From ZC4RG30 sp046047615 (GTDB lineage: Bacteria; Pseudomonadota; Gammaproteobacteria; Steroidobacterales; Steroidobacteraceae): DNA of 64,000 nucleotides. The stretch's first letter is position 1. Each line of letters opens with the position of its first letter. Below are positions 1 to 8,079 of this stretch, piece after piece. The position numbers were made by a program, and so were the translations under genes. The stretch lies in assembly GCA_046047615.1 (NCBI GenBank), contig JBJOHO010000089.1:136403-200402 (forward strand), in the 5' to 3' direction. Under the pieces are notes generated by a model, which saw only the letters and a list, made by a program, of their open reading frames with translations, searched no databases and was not told the DNA's origin.

Positions 1-471
1 GTCCGGCGACAGCATGTGGCATACCGCCGCGGCGGCCAAAGCGTTGGCCGCCGCGTAGCTCGATTCTCCCGTCACCACGCTGCGCACCAGCAGGAACAGG
101 CTGTGGTCGCGCTGGTTGTCCAACAAGTCGACGGCCGCGTTGCGGATCTGCTCCAGGTTCACGGCGATATCGGTTCGCCCTTCGTGCGACAGCATCACCT
201 GCTGCAGGCTCGTATGCAGGGCCGGCCAAAGGCTGACCGCATCACGTTCGGCTGGCAGCGGCGCCCGATGACGGACCTCTTCCGGCCAGGCTGCTTCTTC
301 CAGCGTGACCAGGCAACGCTGCTCAAGCAGCAGGTCCAGCTGCTGTTCGGTCTCTATCGGCTGGTCGCGGGCCAGCAGCAACAGCCCATGTTCATTCCAG
401 ACATCGTAGGGAATGCGGCCACCGAGCTTCAGGTACTCGAAGGGCAAAGGGAATGTGGGACTTTCGGTCAT
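1..471 (-). CDS. Partial HD-GYP/HD-like signalling protein (N-terminal 157 residues)
   Basis: The ATG is at 471 and the frame stays open through the left edge, so only the N-terminus is visible. It begins MTESPTFPLPFEYLKLGG and continues with RIPYDVWNEHGLLLLARDQ, the pattern of a short N-terminal segment seen in many HD-GYP cyclic-di-GMP phosphodiesterases (an entry strand, then a ...G-LLL-G like turn). Residues about 125-157 (SLFLLVRSVVTGESSYAAAN onward) look like the start of the helical HD region. The position where HD-GYP proteins usually carry a histidine reads AAAN here, so the catalytic site may be degenerate. No convincing Shine-Dalgarno sequence precedes the ATG. The assignment rests on a short pattern; any other metal-dependent phosphohydrolase-like or unrelated regulator remains possible. 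Confidence 0.45.
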   Translation of the reverse strand, partial: MTESPTFPLPFEYLKLGGRIPYDVWNEHGLLLLARDQPIETEQQLDLLLEQRCLVTLEEAAWPEEVRHRAPLPAERDAVSLWPALHTSLQQVMLSHEGRTDIAVNLEQIRNAAVDLLDNQRDHSLFLLVRSVVTGESSYAAANALAAAAVCHMLSPD

Positions 472-497
472 GGCAAATAGTGTAGCCACGAAACTTG

Positions 498-517
498 CGC
501 CGCCGGACGCGGCGGCG
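498..517 (-). terminator. Possible terminator after the PRMT-like gene
   Basis: A perfect 7-bp GC stem (CGCCGCC...GGCGGCG, 6-nt loop) lies 30 bp beyond the stop codon of the gene ending at 547. On the minus strand it is followed only by a short T-poor tract, so it is a weak intrinsic terminator at best. Confidence 0.3.
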
Positions 518-546
518 GGCAACCACGTCTCACTGCGGAAGAAAGA

Positions 547-1554
547 TCAGTCCTCGACCTCGAGTTGCCAGGTATCGGCATTGACGAGGTCCGGCATGCG
601 CAGGCGGTAACGCAGGCGCACGCCAGTGTCCAGCGTCCGGCGATCCGAACGCAGGAAGCGGCAACGCCAATGGGTCGGTGTGCTGGTCGGCGAAGTATCG
701 AACGAGAGTTCGTCATCGAAGATGATGCGGAAATAGATGCCGAAGCCATCGAGCACGCCGGCACTCGTGACTTCCCGCTCCAGTTCCAGCACGTCCGGCA
801 TCGCCGCTGGTGACTCAAGGGTGTCCAGATCGACGTAAAGGGCTGGCCGTGGCACGCCAAGCCAATGGCCGAACGTGGCATCGTCGATGAAGTAGTACGG
901 ATATTCGGAGGTCTTGTACGACGCAGCCAGCGGATCATCCTTGAGGCAGCTGAAATCCACACCGTGCACGTTCTGTTGCCAGAGCGGAGGCAACTCGCGT
1001 CCCGGCTTGAGCTGCAGCGGTTCGACGAAGAACTCGAAGCGCGCAGGCAGGATGCGGCCACCGGGCTTGAGTGCCCGCCGTTTGAGGTCCAGCAGGTTCT
1101 CCACCATGTTTTCGGTGAAACACTCGTCACCCAGTTGCTCGTGGATCAGCAGATCAGCGCGCTCCGCAGGCTTGAAGTCACGGCTGTTGGTCGAGACGAA
1201 CTCGATGCAGTCCGCCTTGTTGTGCGCCGCGAGGCGACGCGCCACCTCGATGAACGGCGAATGGTCCAGTGCATAGATGCGGCGCGGGCCTGCCTGGGCC
1301 GCGAACATCGACAGGATGCCCGTGCCGGTCCCAAGGTCGATGACGACGTCACCGGGCTTCACATGCTTGCGCAAGGCAGCGTGATAGCAATCGACGCGCA
1401 CGCGATCCGCAACCATGCGCTCATGCGCTGCAAGGTTCGTGAATTCTGCTGTATTGCTCAGGTCGGTGAGCAGGCTGCGCAGCAGCTTGCTCCCCTTCGC
1501 GGCCCGCAAGGCGGCCCTCAGGGGACGGGACAAGGCTTGGAGCATCTTGGACAT
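547..1554 (-). CDS. Protein arginine methyltransferase-like (PRMT-family) SAM methyltransferase
   Basis: 335 residues; ATG at 1554 preceded by AGGAGG at a 7-nt spacing. SAM-binding motif I is VVIDLGTGTG (about 70-79) with an acidic strand end at D97 (YALDHS). Further PRMT signatures are visible: the segment AAHERMVADRVRVDCYHAAL (about 42-61) matches the family's helix before motif I; two glutamates, E139 and E148, sit nine residues apart in HEQLGDECFTE, exactly like the double-E loop that grips the substrate guanidinium; and a C-terminal FDTSP...THW (THW at 294-296) matches the LSTSP...THW loop of the beta-barrel domain. Known family members transfer methyl groups to protein arginines; the substrate here is unknown. 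PRMTs are common in eukaryotes and uncommon in bacteria. The gene stands alone on the minus strand, 27 bp after the nuclease-gene stop side. Confidence 0.8.
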   Translation of the reverse strand: MSKMLQALSRPLRAALRAAKGSKLLRSLLTDLSNTAEFTNLAAHERMVADRVRVDCYHAALRKHVKPGDVVIDLGTGTGILSMFAAQAGPRRIYALDHSPFIEVARRLAAHNKADCIEFVSTNSRDFKPAERADLLIHEQLGDECFTENMVENLLDLKRRALKPGGRILPARFEFFVEPLQLKPGRELPPLWQQNVHGVDFSCLKDDPLAASYKTSEYPYYFIDDATFGHWLGVPRPALYVDLDTLESPAAMPDVLELEREVTSAGVLDGFGIYFRIIFDDELSFDTSPTSTPTHWRCRFLRSDRRTLDTGVRLRYRLRMPDLVNADTWQLEVED

Positions 1555-1581
1555 CCAACGACCTCCTTGTACTGAGCTCCC

Positions 1582-2313
1582 CTAAAGCATGACTGGCGCC
1601 GGAGTTACAAGGCTATCCAACGGTTTCCCCGATGCACGGCGACATTCCGCCGGGTCGGTCGGGCAACAGCCAGCGCCACACACGCCGGTTGCCCCACGGT
1701 CGGCGGTGGTCGCCGCGGTCTGGGAGCGCGCACGCCCGCGCAGCGCCCGCCGGCACATCGCCGCCGTCTCACGGCTGTAATCCTGCACCCCTTGGCGCTG
1801 GCCGCGTTGGTACTGCCGCCACTGCCAGGGCGCCACCCAGGCGGCAGGCGCTGCCGCCCACAGGCCACGACGTGCCACACGAGCCTCGGCCTCGACGAGG
1901 CAGGCCGCAGGGTCGCGTTCGTATTGCCGGTATACCCACGCGTGCCCCTGCTCGACCAGCGCGCGGTTGACGTCCCGTCGCCCCACCAGCACCACGCCCA
2001 CCATACGGCCGTAGCGGTCCTGTTCCTGCGGCTCGATGCTGACCTGCCGTCCCTCGACCAGGATCGCCAGCGCCCTGCGCGCTTCGTCCCCCCAAGGCTG
2101 GTCCTTCTCCGGGGTGTCGATGCCGTACAGCCGGACGCGCAGCGCGTCCGTGCGACCCAAGGCGGCGCTGACGGGCCTGACGACCAGGGTGTCACCGTCC
2201 AGCACTTTCTCGACCTGTGCGGTGATGACCTGCGCCAGCGCATGCGTCGCCGGCAGCAGGCCCAGCAGACCCAGCAGGGGGGCCAGCCAGACACACCCGC
2301 CGGAGCGGCGCAT
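1582..2313 (-). CDS. Exported thermonuclease (SNase)-family protein
   Basis: 243 residues. A hydrophobic leader (residues about 7-27, ending in THALAQ) predicts export. The SNase fold follows: VEKVLDGDTLVV (about 34-45), RLYGIDTPEKDQ carrying the catalytic Arg/Glu neighbourhood, and QDRYGRMVGVVLV with the second conserved Arg, then NRALVEQGHAWVYRQY. Family members cleave DNA or RNA in a calcium-dependent way. The C-terminal ~60 residues are Arg/Ala rich with clustered cysteines (CGAGCC) and do not match a domain I recognise. Its ATG overlaps the stop codon of the upstream PQQ-dehydrogenase gene by one base (TGATG), so the two are probably co-transcribed, although no functional link is obvious. 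Confidence 0.85.
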   Translation of the reverse strand: MRRSGGCVWLAPLLGLLGLLPATHALAQVITAQVEKVLDGDTLVVRPVSAALGRTDALRVRLYGIDTPEKDQPWGDEARRALAILVEGRQVSIEPQEQDRYGRMVGVVLVGRRDVNRALVEQGHAWVYRQYERDPAACLVEAEARVARRGLWAAAPAAWVAPWQWRQYQRGQRQGVQDYSRETAAMCRRALRGRARSQTAATTADRGATGVCGAGCCPTDPAECRRASGKPLDSLVTPAPVML

Positions 2314-4418
2314 CAGGCGCCGCCCCCACCGGCTGCCGCCAGTGACTCTCGCGCCTTCTGGCGGAAGAAGTGCCGCAGGGCTTCCAACTGTTGGTCGGAG
2401 AGCTCCGCGAACTTCGGCATGCCGCGCGCTTGCAGCGAGCCCCCGCGCACGATGTGTTCAAAGGCTTCCGCGGACAGCGGCACCGGGGACGCACGCAGGT
2501 CGGGCGCGATCCCTCCCGCGACCACGCCCATGCCGTGGCAGAGGGTGCACTGTGCATATTCACGCTCGCCCTGCCGCGCCAATGCTGCGTCCACGATGAA
2601 CCCCTCGCCGGCCAGCGGCACAGCAGGCGCCGGTGGCGGCGTTGCGGGCAACGCGGCCTTGCCATCCAGCACGAAGGTCAGCAAGCGGCGCGGATGCACG
2701 CGCGAATCCCAGCCCCAGCGGCCCGAGATCGAGCCGAAGGCCGCTGTGGAACCGCCAAGCGGGCCTGTCGTCACCGAGATGTACTGCTTGCCATCCACGC
2801 TGTAGGTGATCGGCACACCCGTCGCGGCCACGCGCGCGTTGTATGACCACAGGTCCTTGCCATCCTTGGCGGAGTAGGCGTGGAAATGGCCGTCCGCCAG
2901 CCCCTGGAAGACCAGATCACCACCGGTGGCCAGGGCGCCGCCATTGGAAACTCCCGGCGTTTCGATGCTCCAGACGACCTTCTTCGCCACCGGATCCCAG
3001 GCCCGCAGCACACTGCGGCCGGCATCCCGCGGCACATCTCCGCCACCCACGGTCAGGCCCGTGTAGTCCGTGGTGCGCGGCCGCGGGTCGTAGTTCTTCA
3101 GGTCCACACCCGCGTCGCCGAACTCGGCCGGCATCTCCAGAGTCGGTACATAGGTAAGCCCCGTGCGCGGACTGTGGGCCTGCGGCGTCCAGTGGTGCAC
3201 AGCCTGGAAACTGGGCCACAACAGGATGGGCTTGTCCTCGTATTTGGCGCCCGGTGCCAGCACGGGGCGGCCGGATTCCAGGTCGACCCTGTCGGCCCAG
3301 GTCACCGTGCCAAGTTTCTCGGCGGAGAGCAGCTTGCCGCTCTCCCGGTCGATGACATAGAAGAAGCCGTTCTTGGCTGCGTGCAGGATGACCTTGCGCA
3401 GCTGGCCTTCAAGTTGCAGCGTGGTCAGCGTGATATCGGTGGCGGAGTCATAGTCCCAGGAATCCCCTGGGGCCGTCTGGTAGTGCCACGCATACTCGCC
3501 AGTGTCCGCGTCCACGGCGACGACCGAAGCGATGAACAGGTTGTCGCCGCCGCCGGGGCTGCGCAGCTTCCAGTTCATCGGTGTGCCGTTGCCGGTGCCA
3601 AAGTAGATGCGGTTGAAGTCCGGGTCGTAGGTGATGGCGTTCCAGACGGCGCCACCGCCGCCGTATTTCCACCATTCACCGGTCCACGTGGCGGCAGCCT
3701 TTTCCATCATCGGATCCGAAGCGGCACCATCACGTGTGCCGGGCTTGCCTGGCACCACATAGAAACGCCACGCCTGTTTGCCCGTTTCGGCATCGTAGGC
3801 GGTGACATAGCCGCGCAGCGGGCTGAAGTCGCCGCCCGAGAAGCCGACGATCACCTTGCCGTTGTAGGCACGCGGCGGGCCGTTGATGGTCGCACCATCC
3901 TTCGGGTCCACCGTCTGTACGCTCCAGGCGGGTTTGCCGTCCTTGGCGTCAAGGGCGATCAAGCGGCCGTCGGACGTTCCGGCATAGACGCGCCCCTTCC
4001 AGAACGCGATGCCACGGATGCTCCAGGCCACACGCAGCTTGTCGCCTTCCGTGTCCTGCGCCCGGGCGTCATGCCGCCATAGCAGCTTGCCTGTGCGGGC
4101 ATCCACGGCATGCACCACGCCATGGCCAGCGCCCAGATAGATGACGCCATCAACGGCCAGCGGCGCCGTGATCGCGTTGTTGACGTCCAGATCAAGCGAC
4201 CAAGCCAGACCCAGGCGGCCCACGGTATCCGCATTGACCTCGTCCAAGGGACTGTAGTGCGTTTCCTGGAAGGTGCGGCCGAAGGCGGCCCAGTTGCGGC
4301 CGTCCCGCTCGTCGGCCAAGGCCGTGTTGTCGATGACGGTGGCCCGCTGGCCACAGGCCGCCACCAAGGCGGCGGCACCCAGCGCCGTGGCCCACCGCAA
4401 TGTTCCTGTCGATCGCAT
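2313..4418 (-). CDS. Lipoprotein PQQ-dependent alcohol dehydrogenase with C-terminal cytochrome c domain
   Basis: The ATG at 4418 was chosen over an upstream ATG at 4484 because it is preceded by a GGGGGAGGG-type Shine-Dalgarno and starts a typical lipoprotein leader (MRSTGTLRW...LVAAC, lipobox Cys 22); this gives 701 residues. Beta-propeller W-motifs recur (e.g. DAKDGKPAW, DAETGKQAW, DADTGEYAW). FGTGNGTP (about 273-280), RSPGGGDNLF and WDYD (321-324) form the PQQ/metal site of methanol/ethanol-type quinoproteins. D322 is the expected catalytic base, and D324, two residues on, is the extra aspartate associated with lanthanide-dependent enzymes. The vicinal Cys-Cys pair common in the family is absent (AWSIRG at 131-136). 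The C-terminus has a haem c motif CTLCH (624-628) and a likely axial Met in GMPKF (Met 667), so electrons can pass to the respiratory chain. Likely anchored in the periplasm. Substrate unknown. Confidence 0.9.
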   Translation of the reverse strand: MRSTGTLRWATALGAAALVAACGQRATVIDNTALADERDGRNWAAFGRTFQETHYSPLDEVNADTVGRLGLAWSLDLDVNNAITAPLAVDGVIYLGAGHGVVHAVDARTGKLLWRHDARAQDTEGDKLRVAWSIRGIAFWKGRVYAGTSDGRLIALDAKDGKPAWSVQTVDPKDGATINGPPRAYNGKVIVGFSGGDFSPLRGYVTAYDAETGKQAWRFYVVPGKPGTRDGAASDPMMEKAAATWTGEWWKYGGGGAVWNAITYDPDFNRIYFGTGNGTPMNWKLRSPGGGDNLFIASVVAVDADTGEYAWHYQTAPGDSWDYDSATDITLTTLQLEGQLRKVILHAAKNGFFYVIDRESGKLLSAEKLGTVTWADRVDLESGRPVLAPGAKYEDKPILLWPSFQAVHHWTPQAHSPRTGLTYVPTLEMPAEFGDAGVDLKNYDPRPRTTDYTGLTVGGGDVPRDAGRSVLRAWDPVAKKVVWSIETPGVSNGGALATGGDLVFQGLADGHFHAYSAKDGKDLWSYNARVAATGVPITYSVDGKQYISVTTGPLGGSTAAFGSISGRWGWDSRVHPRRLLTFVLDGKAALPATPPPAPAVPLAGEGFIVDAALARQGEREYAQCTLCHGMGVVAGGIAPDLRASPVPLSAEAFEHIVRGGSLQARGMPKFAELSDQQLEALRHFFRQKARESLAAAGGGGA

Positions 4419-4558
4419 GCACCCTCCCCCGTCCGTTCCTGTCTGCGACAGCGGCGACACAACATACCTCAGCCGGTGTCCCATCCGGAATCAGGCACGT
4501 CCAGCAGCACCCCTCCATCGACTCCACCCTTGGCCACCTCACATGCCATCATCCAGAC

Positions 4559-5122
4559 ATGCACAACCCTCTGTCGCTCCACCACCATGCGCTGCCCTCG
4601 CCGGCGGGAGGGCTGCTGATGGTCTTCGACGGCCAAAGCCGGTTGCGCGCGTTGGACTGGCAGGACCATGAAGCCCGCCTTCTGAAGATGTTGCGCCGGC
4701 ACTATGGCCCCTCCGGCAGCGGCCACACCTTGAGCGCAGCACCGCCGCCCCCGCAGTTCACAGCGGCCCTGGAGGCCTACTTCGCTGGCGAGCACGCGGC
4801 CATCGATGCGCTGACCATCGAGACGGGTGGCACGGCGTTCCAGCGCGAAGTCTGGGCCGCCCTGAGGCAGATTCCAGCCGGAGAGACCCTCGGCTACGGC
4901 GAACTGGCGCGCCGCATCGGTCGACCGGCCGCCGTACGGGCCACGGGCTTGGCGGTGGGTGCCAACCCGGTGTCCATCGTGGTGCCCTGCCACCGCGTGA
5001 TCGGCAGCGATGGCAGCCTGACGGGCTACGCTGGCGGACTGGAGCGCAAGCGCTGGTTGCTCGAGCACGAGGGCGCAGGCTTCAAGCCGGCGCTCCCGCC
5101 GGAATCCAGACCGCGCCCTTGA
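4559..5122 (+). CDS. ogt: Methylated-DNA--protein-cysteine S-methyltransferase
   Basis: 187 residues from the ATG at 4559; no strong Shine-Dalgarno is visible. Repairs O6-alkylguanine (and O4-alkylthymine) by irreversible transfer of the alkyl group to its own cysteine. The active-site motif VVPCHRVI (Cys 144) and the helix-turn-helix segment GYGELARRIGRPAAVRATG (112-130) are intact, and GTAFQREVWAALRQIPAG (91-108) is the conserved start of the C-terminal DNA-binding domain. The short N-terminal domain indicates an Ogt/MGMT-type protein rather than an Ada regulator fusion. It is the only plus-strand gene in the first 29 kb and ends by overlapping the convergent NTF2-like gene by 41 bp. Its start is 140 bp from the divergent PQQ-dehydrogenase start, so the two share a promoter region. 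Confidence 0.93.
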   Translation: MHNPLSLHHHALPSPAGGLLMVFDGQSRLRALDWQDHEARLLKMLRRHYGPSGSGHTLSAAPPPPQFTAALEAYFAGEHAAIDALTIETGGTAFQREVWAALRQIPAGETLGYGELARRIGRPAAVRATGLAVGANPVSIVVPCHRVIGSDGSLTGYAGGLERKRWLLEHEGAGFKPALPPESRPRP

Positions 5123-5498
5123 TGTGCTGGATCAGGCCGCGGGCGTCCAGCCGGTAGAGGATCAGGAACTCCACGTCCACGGCAGCGCCTTCCGGAACCG
5201 TCGTCATCCCCGAGTAGCCCCTCTCCGCGAGCACCTGCGGCGTCAGCGCCTTCAGGCCCTCGAAGCGGATCACCACGTTCGCCACGAACGCGCCTTCTCC
5301 CGGAAAAAATTGCAGCAGGGTGACCGTTTCGCGGCAGTAGGCGTGGAAGAACCGGTAGAACTCGCGGAAGGCCGGCTTGCCCTGGATGCGGAAGCCGGCG
5401 TTTTCCAGCGCGAAGTCATCGGCAAAGAAACCCTCGAGCGTGCCGTAGTCGCGCGCGTTGAAAGCGCTGACGTAGCGCGCGTAGTCTTCGCGTTTCAC
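5082..5498 (-). CDS. NTF2-like/SnoaL-type protein
   Basis: 138 residues with a GTG start at 5498 that overlaps the stop of the upstream monooxygenase gene (GTGA), indicating translational coupling. The pattern of an N-terminal helix with YVSAFNARDYGTLEGFFADD followed by FAREF-type helices and four C-terminal strands (VEFLILYRLDARGLIQHIKG) is the small alpha+beta cone fold of the nuclear-transport-factor-2 superfamily, which includes SnoaL cyclases, ketosteroid isomerases and ring-hydroxylating dioxygenase beta-type subunits. No catalytic residue identifies a reaction. Coupling to a Baeyer-Villiger monooxygenase suggests a role in the same ketone-oxidation pathway, for example isomerisation or hydrolysis of a product, but that is inference. 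Confidence 0.7.
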   Translation of the reverse strand: MKREDYARYVSAFNARDYGTLEGFFADDFALENAGFRIQGKPAFREFYRFFHAYCRETVTLLQFFPGEGAFVANVVIRFEGLKALTPQVLAERGYSGMTTVPEGAAVDVEFLILYRLDARGLIQHIKGAVWIPAGAPA

Positions 5499-7096
5499 TG
5501 GCAGCGGAAACCTTCGTAGCCCCTCGCCACCACCTGCCGGCAGCGCTCCACGTAGGTGGGAAAGCCGATCCAGGCCAGGAACACACGCGCTTTGCCCGGG
5601 ATATTGGATCCCAGGTACCAGGAGTTGCCCTTGGTGTAGAGCGTGGAGTCCGCGATTGCCGCCACTTCCTTCACCCAGCCTTCCTCGGCCTCCGTCGTGG
5701 CCTCCATCTCATGCAGTCCCTGACCCTGCAGGTGCCCGATGGCCCCGGCGATGAAGTTCACGTCCTGCTCGATCGACGGCACGACGTTCGTGAACACGGA
5801 CGGACTGCCCGGCCCGGTCACCATGAACAGGTTCGGGAAGCCTTGGGTCTGGATGCCCAGGTAGGTCTTGGGGCCCGCCGCCCACTTCTGGCCAAGGGTG
5901 AGGCCATTGCGGCCGCGGATGTCCATGCGCAGCAAGGTGCCTGTCATGGCGTCGAATCCGGTGGCGAAGACGATGATGTCGACTGCATGCGTCTTGCCGT
6001 CGAAGACCAGTCCCTCAGGGACGATCCTCTCGATGGAACGTCCCTGCATGGCCACCAGGCTGACGTTCGGCCGGTTGTAGGTGGCATAGTAGTCGCTGTC
6101 GAGGCAGATGCGCTTGATGCCGAACAGATGCTTCGGCAGCAGCGCCTCGGCAGTGGCCGGATCCTTGACCGTGCTGCGGATCTTGTCGCGCACGAAGTCG
6201 GCGGCGATCTTGTTGGCATCCTCGTTCACCATCAGGTCGTTGAACGCGGCCCCGAAGGAGGTGCCGCCCCTCTGCCAACGCTCCTCCATGACGGCCAGGC
6301 GTGCCTCGGCAGGCTCCGCGAGCGCAGACACGTCACGGTGGAAGAACTCCGCGCCGATCGGCATCAACGCGACGCGCTGGCGCATGGCCTTGTAGCCGCG
6401 CTTGACCTCGGCCTGCACCTCGGGATCGAGCACCGCGTTGCGTGCGGGGATGGAATAACTGGCCGTGCGCTGGAAGACCGTCAGATGGGCCGCCGTGCGC
6501 GCGATCTCCGGGATGACCTGGATACCAGAGGACCCGGTGCCGATGACGGCCACGCGCTTGCCGGAGAAGTCGATCCCGTCGCGGGGCCAGTTGCCCGTGT
6601 GGACGATCTTGCCGGCGAAACTGTCGCGTCCGGGGATGTCGGGGAGATTGGCCGCGGAGAGGCAACCGGTGGCCATGATGCAGTAGCGGCTGGTGAGCGT
6701 GCTGCCGTCGGACAGGCCGACCTTCCACAGTCCCGAGGCGTCGTCATGGACAGCCCCCGTCACCCGGGTGTTGAACTGGATGTCCTTGCGGAGGTTGTAG
6801 CGGTCCGCCACGTGATTGAGGTAGCGCAGGATCTCCGGGCCGGTCGCATAGCGCTCGCTCCACACCCACTCCTGCTGCAGCGCCTCGTCGAACTGGTAGG
6901 AGTACTCCATGCTCTCGATGTCGCAGCGTGCACCGGGGTAGCTGTTCCAATACCAGGTCCCGCCAACCCCGCCCCCGGCTTCAAAGACCCGGGCACGCAG
7001 CCCCAGACCGCGCAAGCGGTAGAGCATGTAGAGGCCCGCAAAGCCTGCGCCGACCACGACGGCATCCAGATCAGGATCGAATTGAGACTGCGCCAT
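5495..7096 (-). CDS. Baeyer-Villiger flavin monooxygenase
   Basis: 533 residues from the ATG at 7096, chosen over the in-frame GTG at 7102 because GGGGG lies about 7 nt before the ATG but directly against the GTG. Carries an N-terminal FAD Rossmann motif (VVVGAGFAGL, 13-22), GGTWYWNSYPGARCD (46-59), the Baeyer-Villiger fingerprint FxGxxxHxxxWP (FAGKIVHTGNWP, 160-171) and a second Rossmann motif for NADPH (VIGTGSSGIQ, about 184-193). These enzymes insert one oxygen atom from O2 next to a ketone, giving esters or lactones; cyclohexanone, phenylacetone and steroid monooxygenases are relatives. The substrate cannot be told from sequence. It is followed by a coupled NTF2-like gene and preceded by ligAB, suggesting an alicyclic/aromatic degradation island. 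Confidence 0.9.
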   Translation of the reverse strand: MAQSQFDPDLDAVVVGAGFAGLYMLYRLRGLGLRARVFEAGGGVGGTWYWNSYPGARCDIESMEYSYQFDEALQQEWVWSERYATGPEILRYLNHVADRYNLRKDIQFNTRVTGAVHDDASGLWKVGLSDGSTLTSRYCIMATGCLSAANLPDIPGRDSFAGKIVHTGNWPRDGIDFSGKRVAVIGTGSSGIQVIPEIARTAAHLTVFQRTASYSIPARNAVLDPEVQAEVKRGYKAMRQRVALMPIGAEFFHRDVSALAEPAEARLAVMEERWQRGGTSFGAAFNDLMVNEDANKIAADFVRDKIRSTVKDPATAEALLPKHLFGIKRICLDSDYYATYNRPNVSLVAMQGRSIERIVPEGLVFDGKTHAVDIIVFATGFDAMTGTLLRMDIRGRNGLTLGQKWAAGPKTYLGIQTQGFPNLFMVTGPGSPSVFTNVVPSIEQDVNFIAGAIGHLQGQGLHEMEATTEAEEGWVKEVAAIADSTLYTKGNSWYLGSNIPGKARVFLAWIGFPTYVERCRQVVARGYEGFRCQ

Positions 7097-7182
7097 GTTC
7101 ACACCCCCGGTATCAGTGGTACCGAGGATTGCTCAAAAACACGGGCGACGGCAACTGGCAACACACCGGCTGCAAACAACGA

Positions 7183-7200
7183 GGCCCGCTTTCGCGGGCC
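7183..7200 (-). terminator. Terminator between ligB and the monooxygenase gene
   Basis: A perfect 7-bp stem GGCCCGC-TTTC-GCGGGCC lies 34 bp beyond the ligB stop. On the minus strand the next bases are TCGTTGTTTG, moderately T-rich. It would separate ligAB from the monooxygenase transcript. Confidence 0.6.
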
Positions 7201-7233
7201 CCGGTGATGACGTGCAGAGATACCGGCGCACGC

Positions 7234-8079
7234 TCAGGACAGCGTGTTCTCCAGCACCAAGACGCCCGCCCCCGTATTGGAGATCGGCGCGTGGTAGTGC
7301 TTGTGGACCACCTTGACGCCCTCCTGCAGCGCACCACGCATCACGAGCCACATGATCGTCTCGATGCCCTCGGTGCCGGCGCGGCGCATGATCTCGGTGT
7401 TGCTGAATTGCGTCATCCACTCCGGATCGGTGGCGATGCGGTCCATGCATTCGAGGTCGAATTCGACGTCGATCAGGCCCGCACGCTCTCCCTGCAGCTG
7501 GTGCGAAAGTCCGCCAGTGCCGAAGATGACGACCTTCAGGTCCTCCGGATAGGACTCCACTGCACGGCGCAGCGCCTTGCCCAAGTCATGGCAACGCTTG
7601 GCCGTGGGCACGGGGTGCTGCACGGTATTCACCGCCAGCGGAATCGTGGTGACCGGCCAGACGTCATGCGTGCCGTACAGCGCGCGGATGGGATTGACGA
7701 AGCCATGGTCAACCTTCATCTCCTGGCAGGTACAGATGTCGAACTCCTGCGCCACGAGCGACTCGGCGATGTGCCAGGAAAAAGCGGCATCACCCTTGAA
7801 GGGTGCGACCGGCTTCAGGGCCCAGCCTTCGTCCGCATTCTCATAGATGTCGGCGCAGCCCAAGGCGAAGGTCGGGACCTTGTCGAGGAAGAAGTTCAGG
7901 CCGTGGTCGTTGTAGACAACGATGACCACATCCGGCTTCTTCTCCTGGAGCCATGCCTTGGCAGGCTCATAGCCGTCGAAAAACCGCTTCCAGTACGGCT
8001 CCTGCGTGAGGCCATTGGCGATGGCATTGCCCACCGCCGGGATGTGTGAACTGGTGATGCCACCGAGGATCTTAGCCAT
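7234..8079 (-). CDS. ligB: Extradiol dioxygenase, LigB (protocatechuate 4,5-dioxygenase beta) type
   Basis: 281 residues from the ATG at 8079 (GGAG about 10 nt upstream); a longer upstream frame is excluded because it lies inside ligA. Catalytic subunit of a type II extradiol dioxygenase that opens catechol-like rings next to the hydroxyls using Fe(II) and O2. Iron ligands can be matched to Sphingobium LigB: His 12 (TSSHIPA), His 59 (VYNDHG) and the Glu of GTEGIETIMW; the catalytic base lies in FGTGGLSHQLQG. Its ATG overlaps the ligA stop by 8 bases. Protocatechuate is the family's classic substrate, but gallate or other catechols are possible. None of the usual downstream genes (ligC, ligI, ligJ) are in the window, so the pathway must be completed elsewhere. 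Confidence 0.88.
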   Translation of the reverse strand: MAKILGGITSSHIPAVGNAIANGLTQEPYWKRFFDGYEPAKAWLQEKKPDVVIVVYNDHGLNFFLDKVPTFALGCADIYENADEGWALKPVAPFKGDAAFSWHIAESLVAQEFDICTCQEMKVDHGFVNPIRALYGTHDVWPVTTIPLAVNTVQHPVPTAKRCHDLGKALRRAVESYPEDLKVVIFGTGGLSHQLQGERAGLIDVEFDLECMDRIATDPEWMTQFSNTEIMRRAGTEGIETIMWLVMRGALQEGVKVVHKHYHAPISNTGAGVLVLENTLS

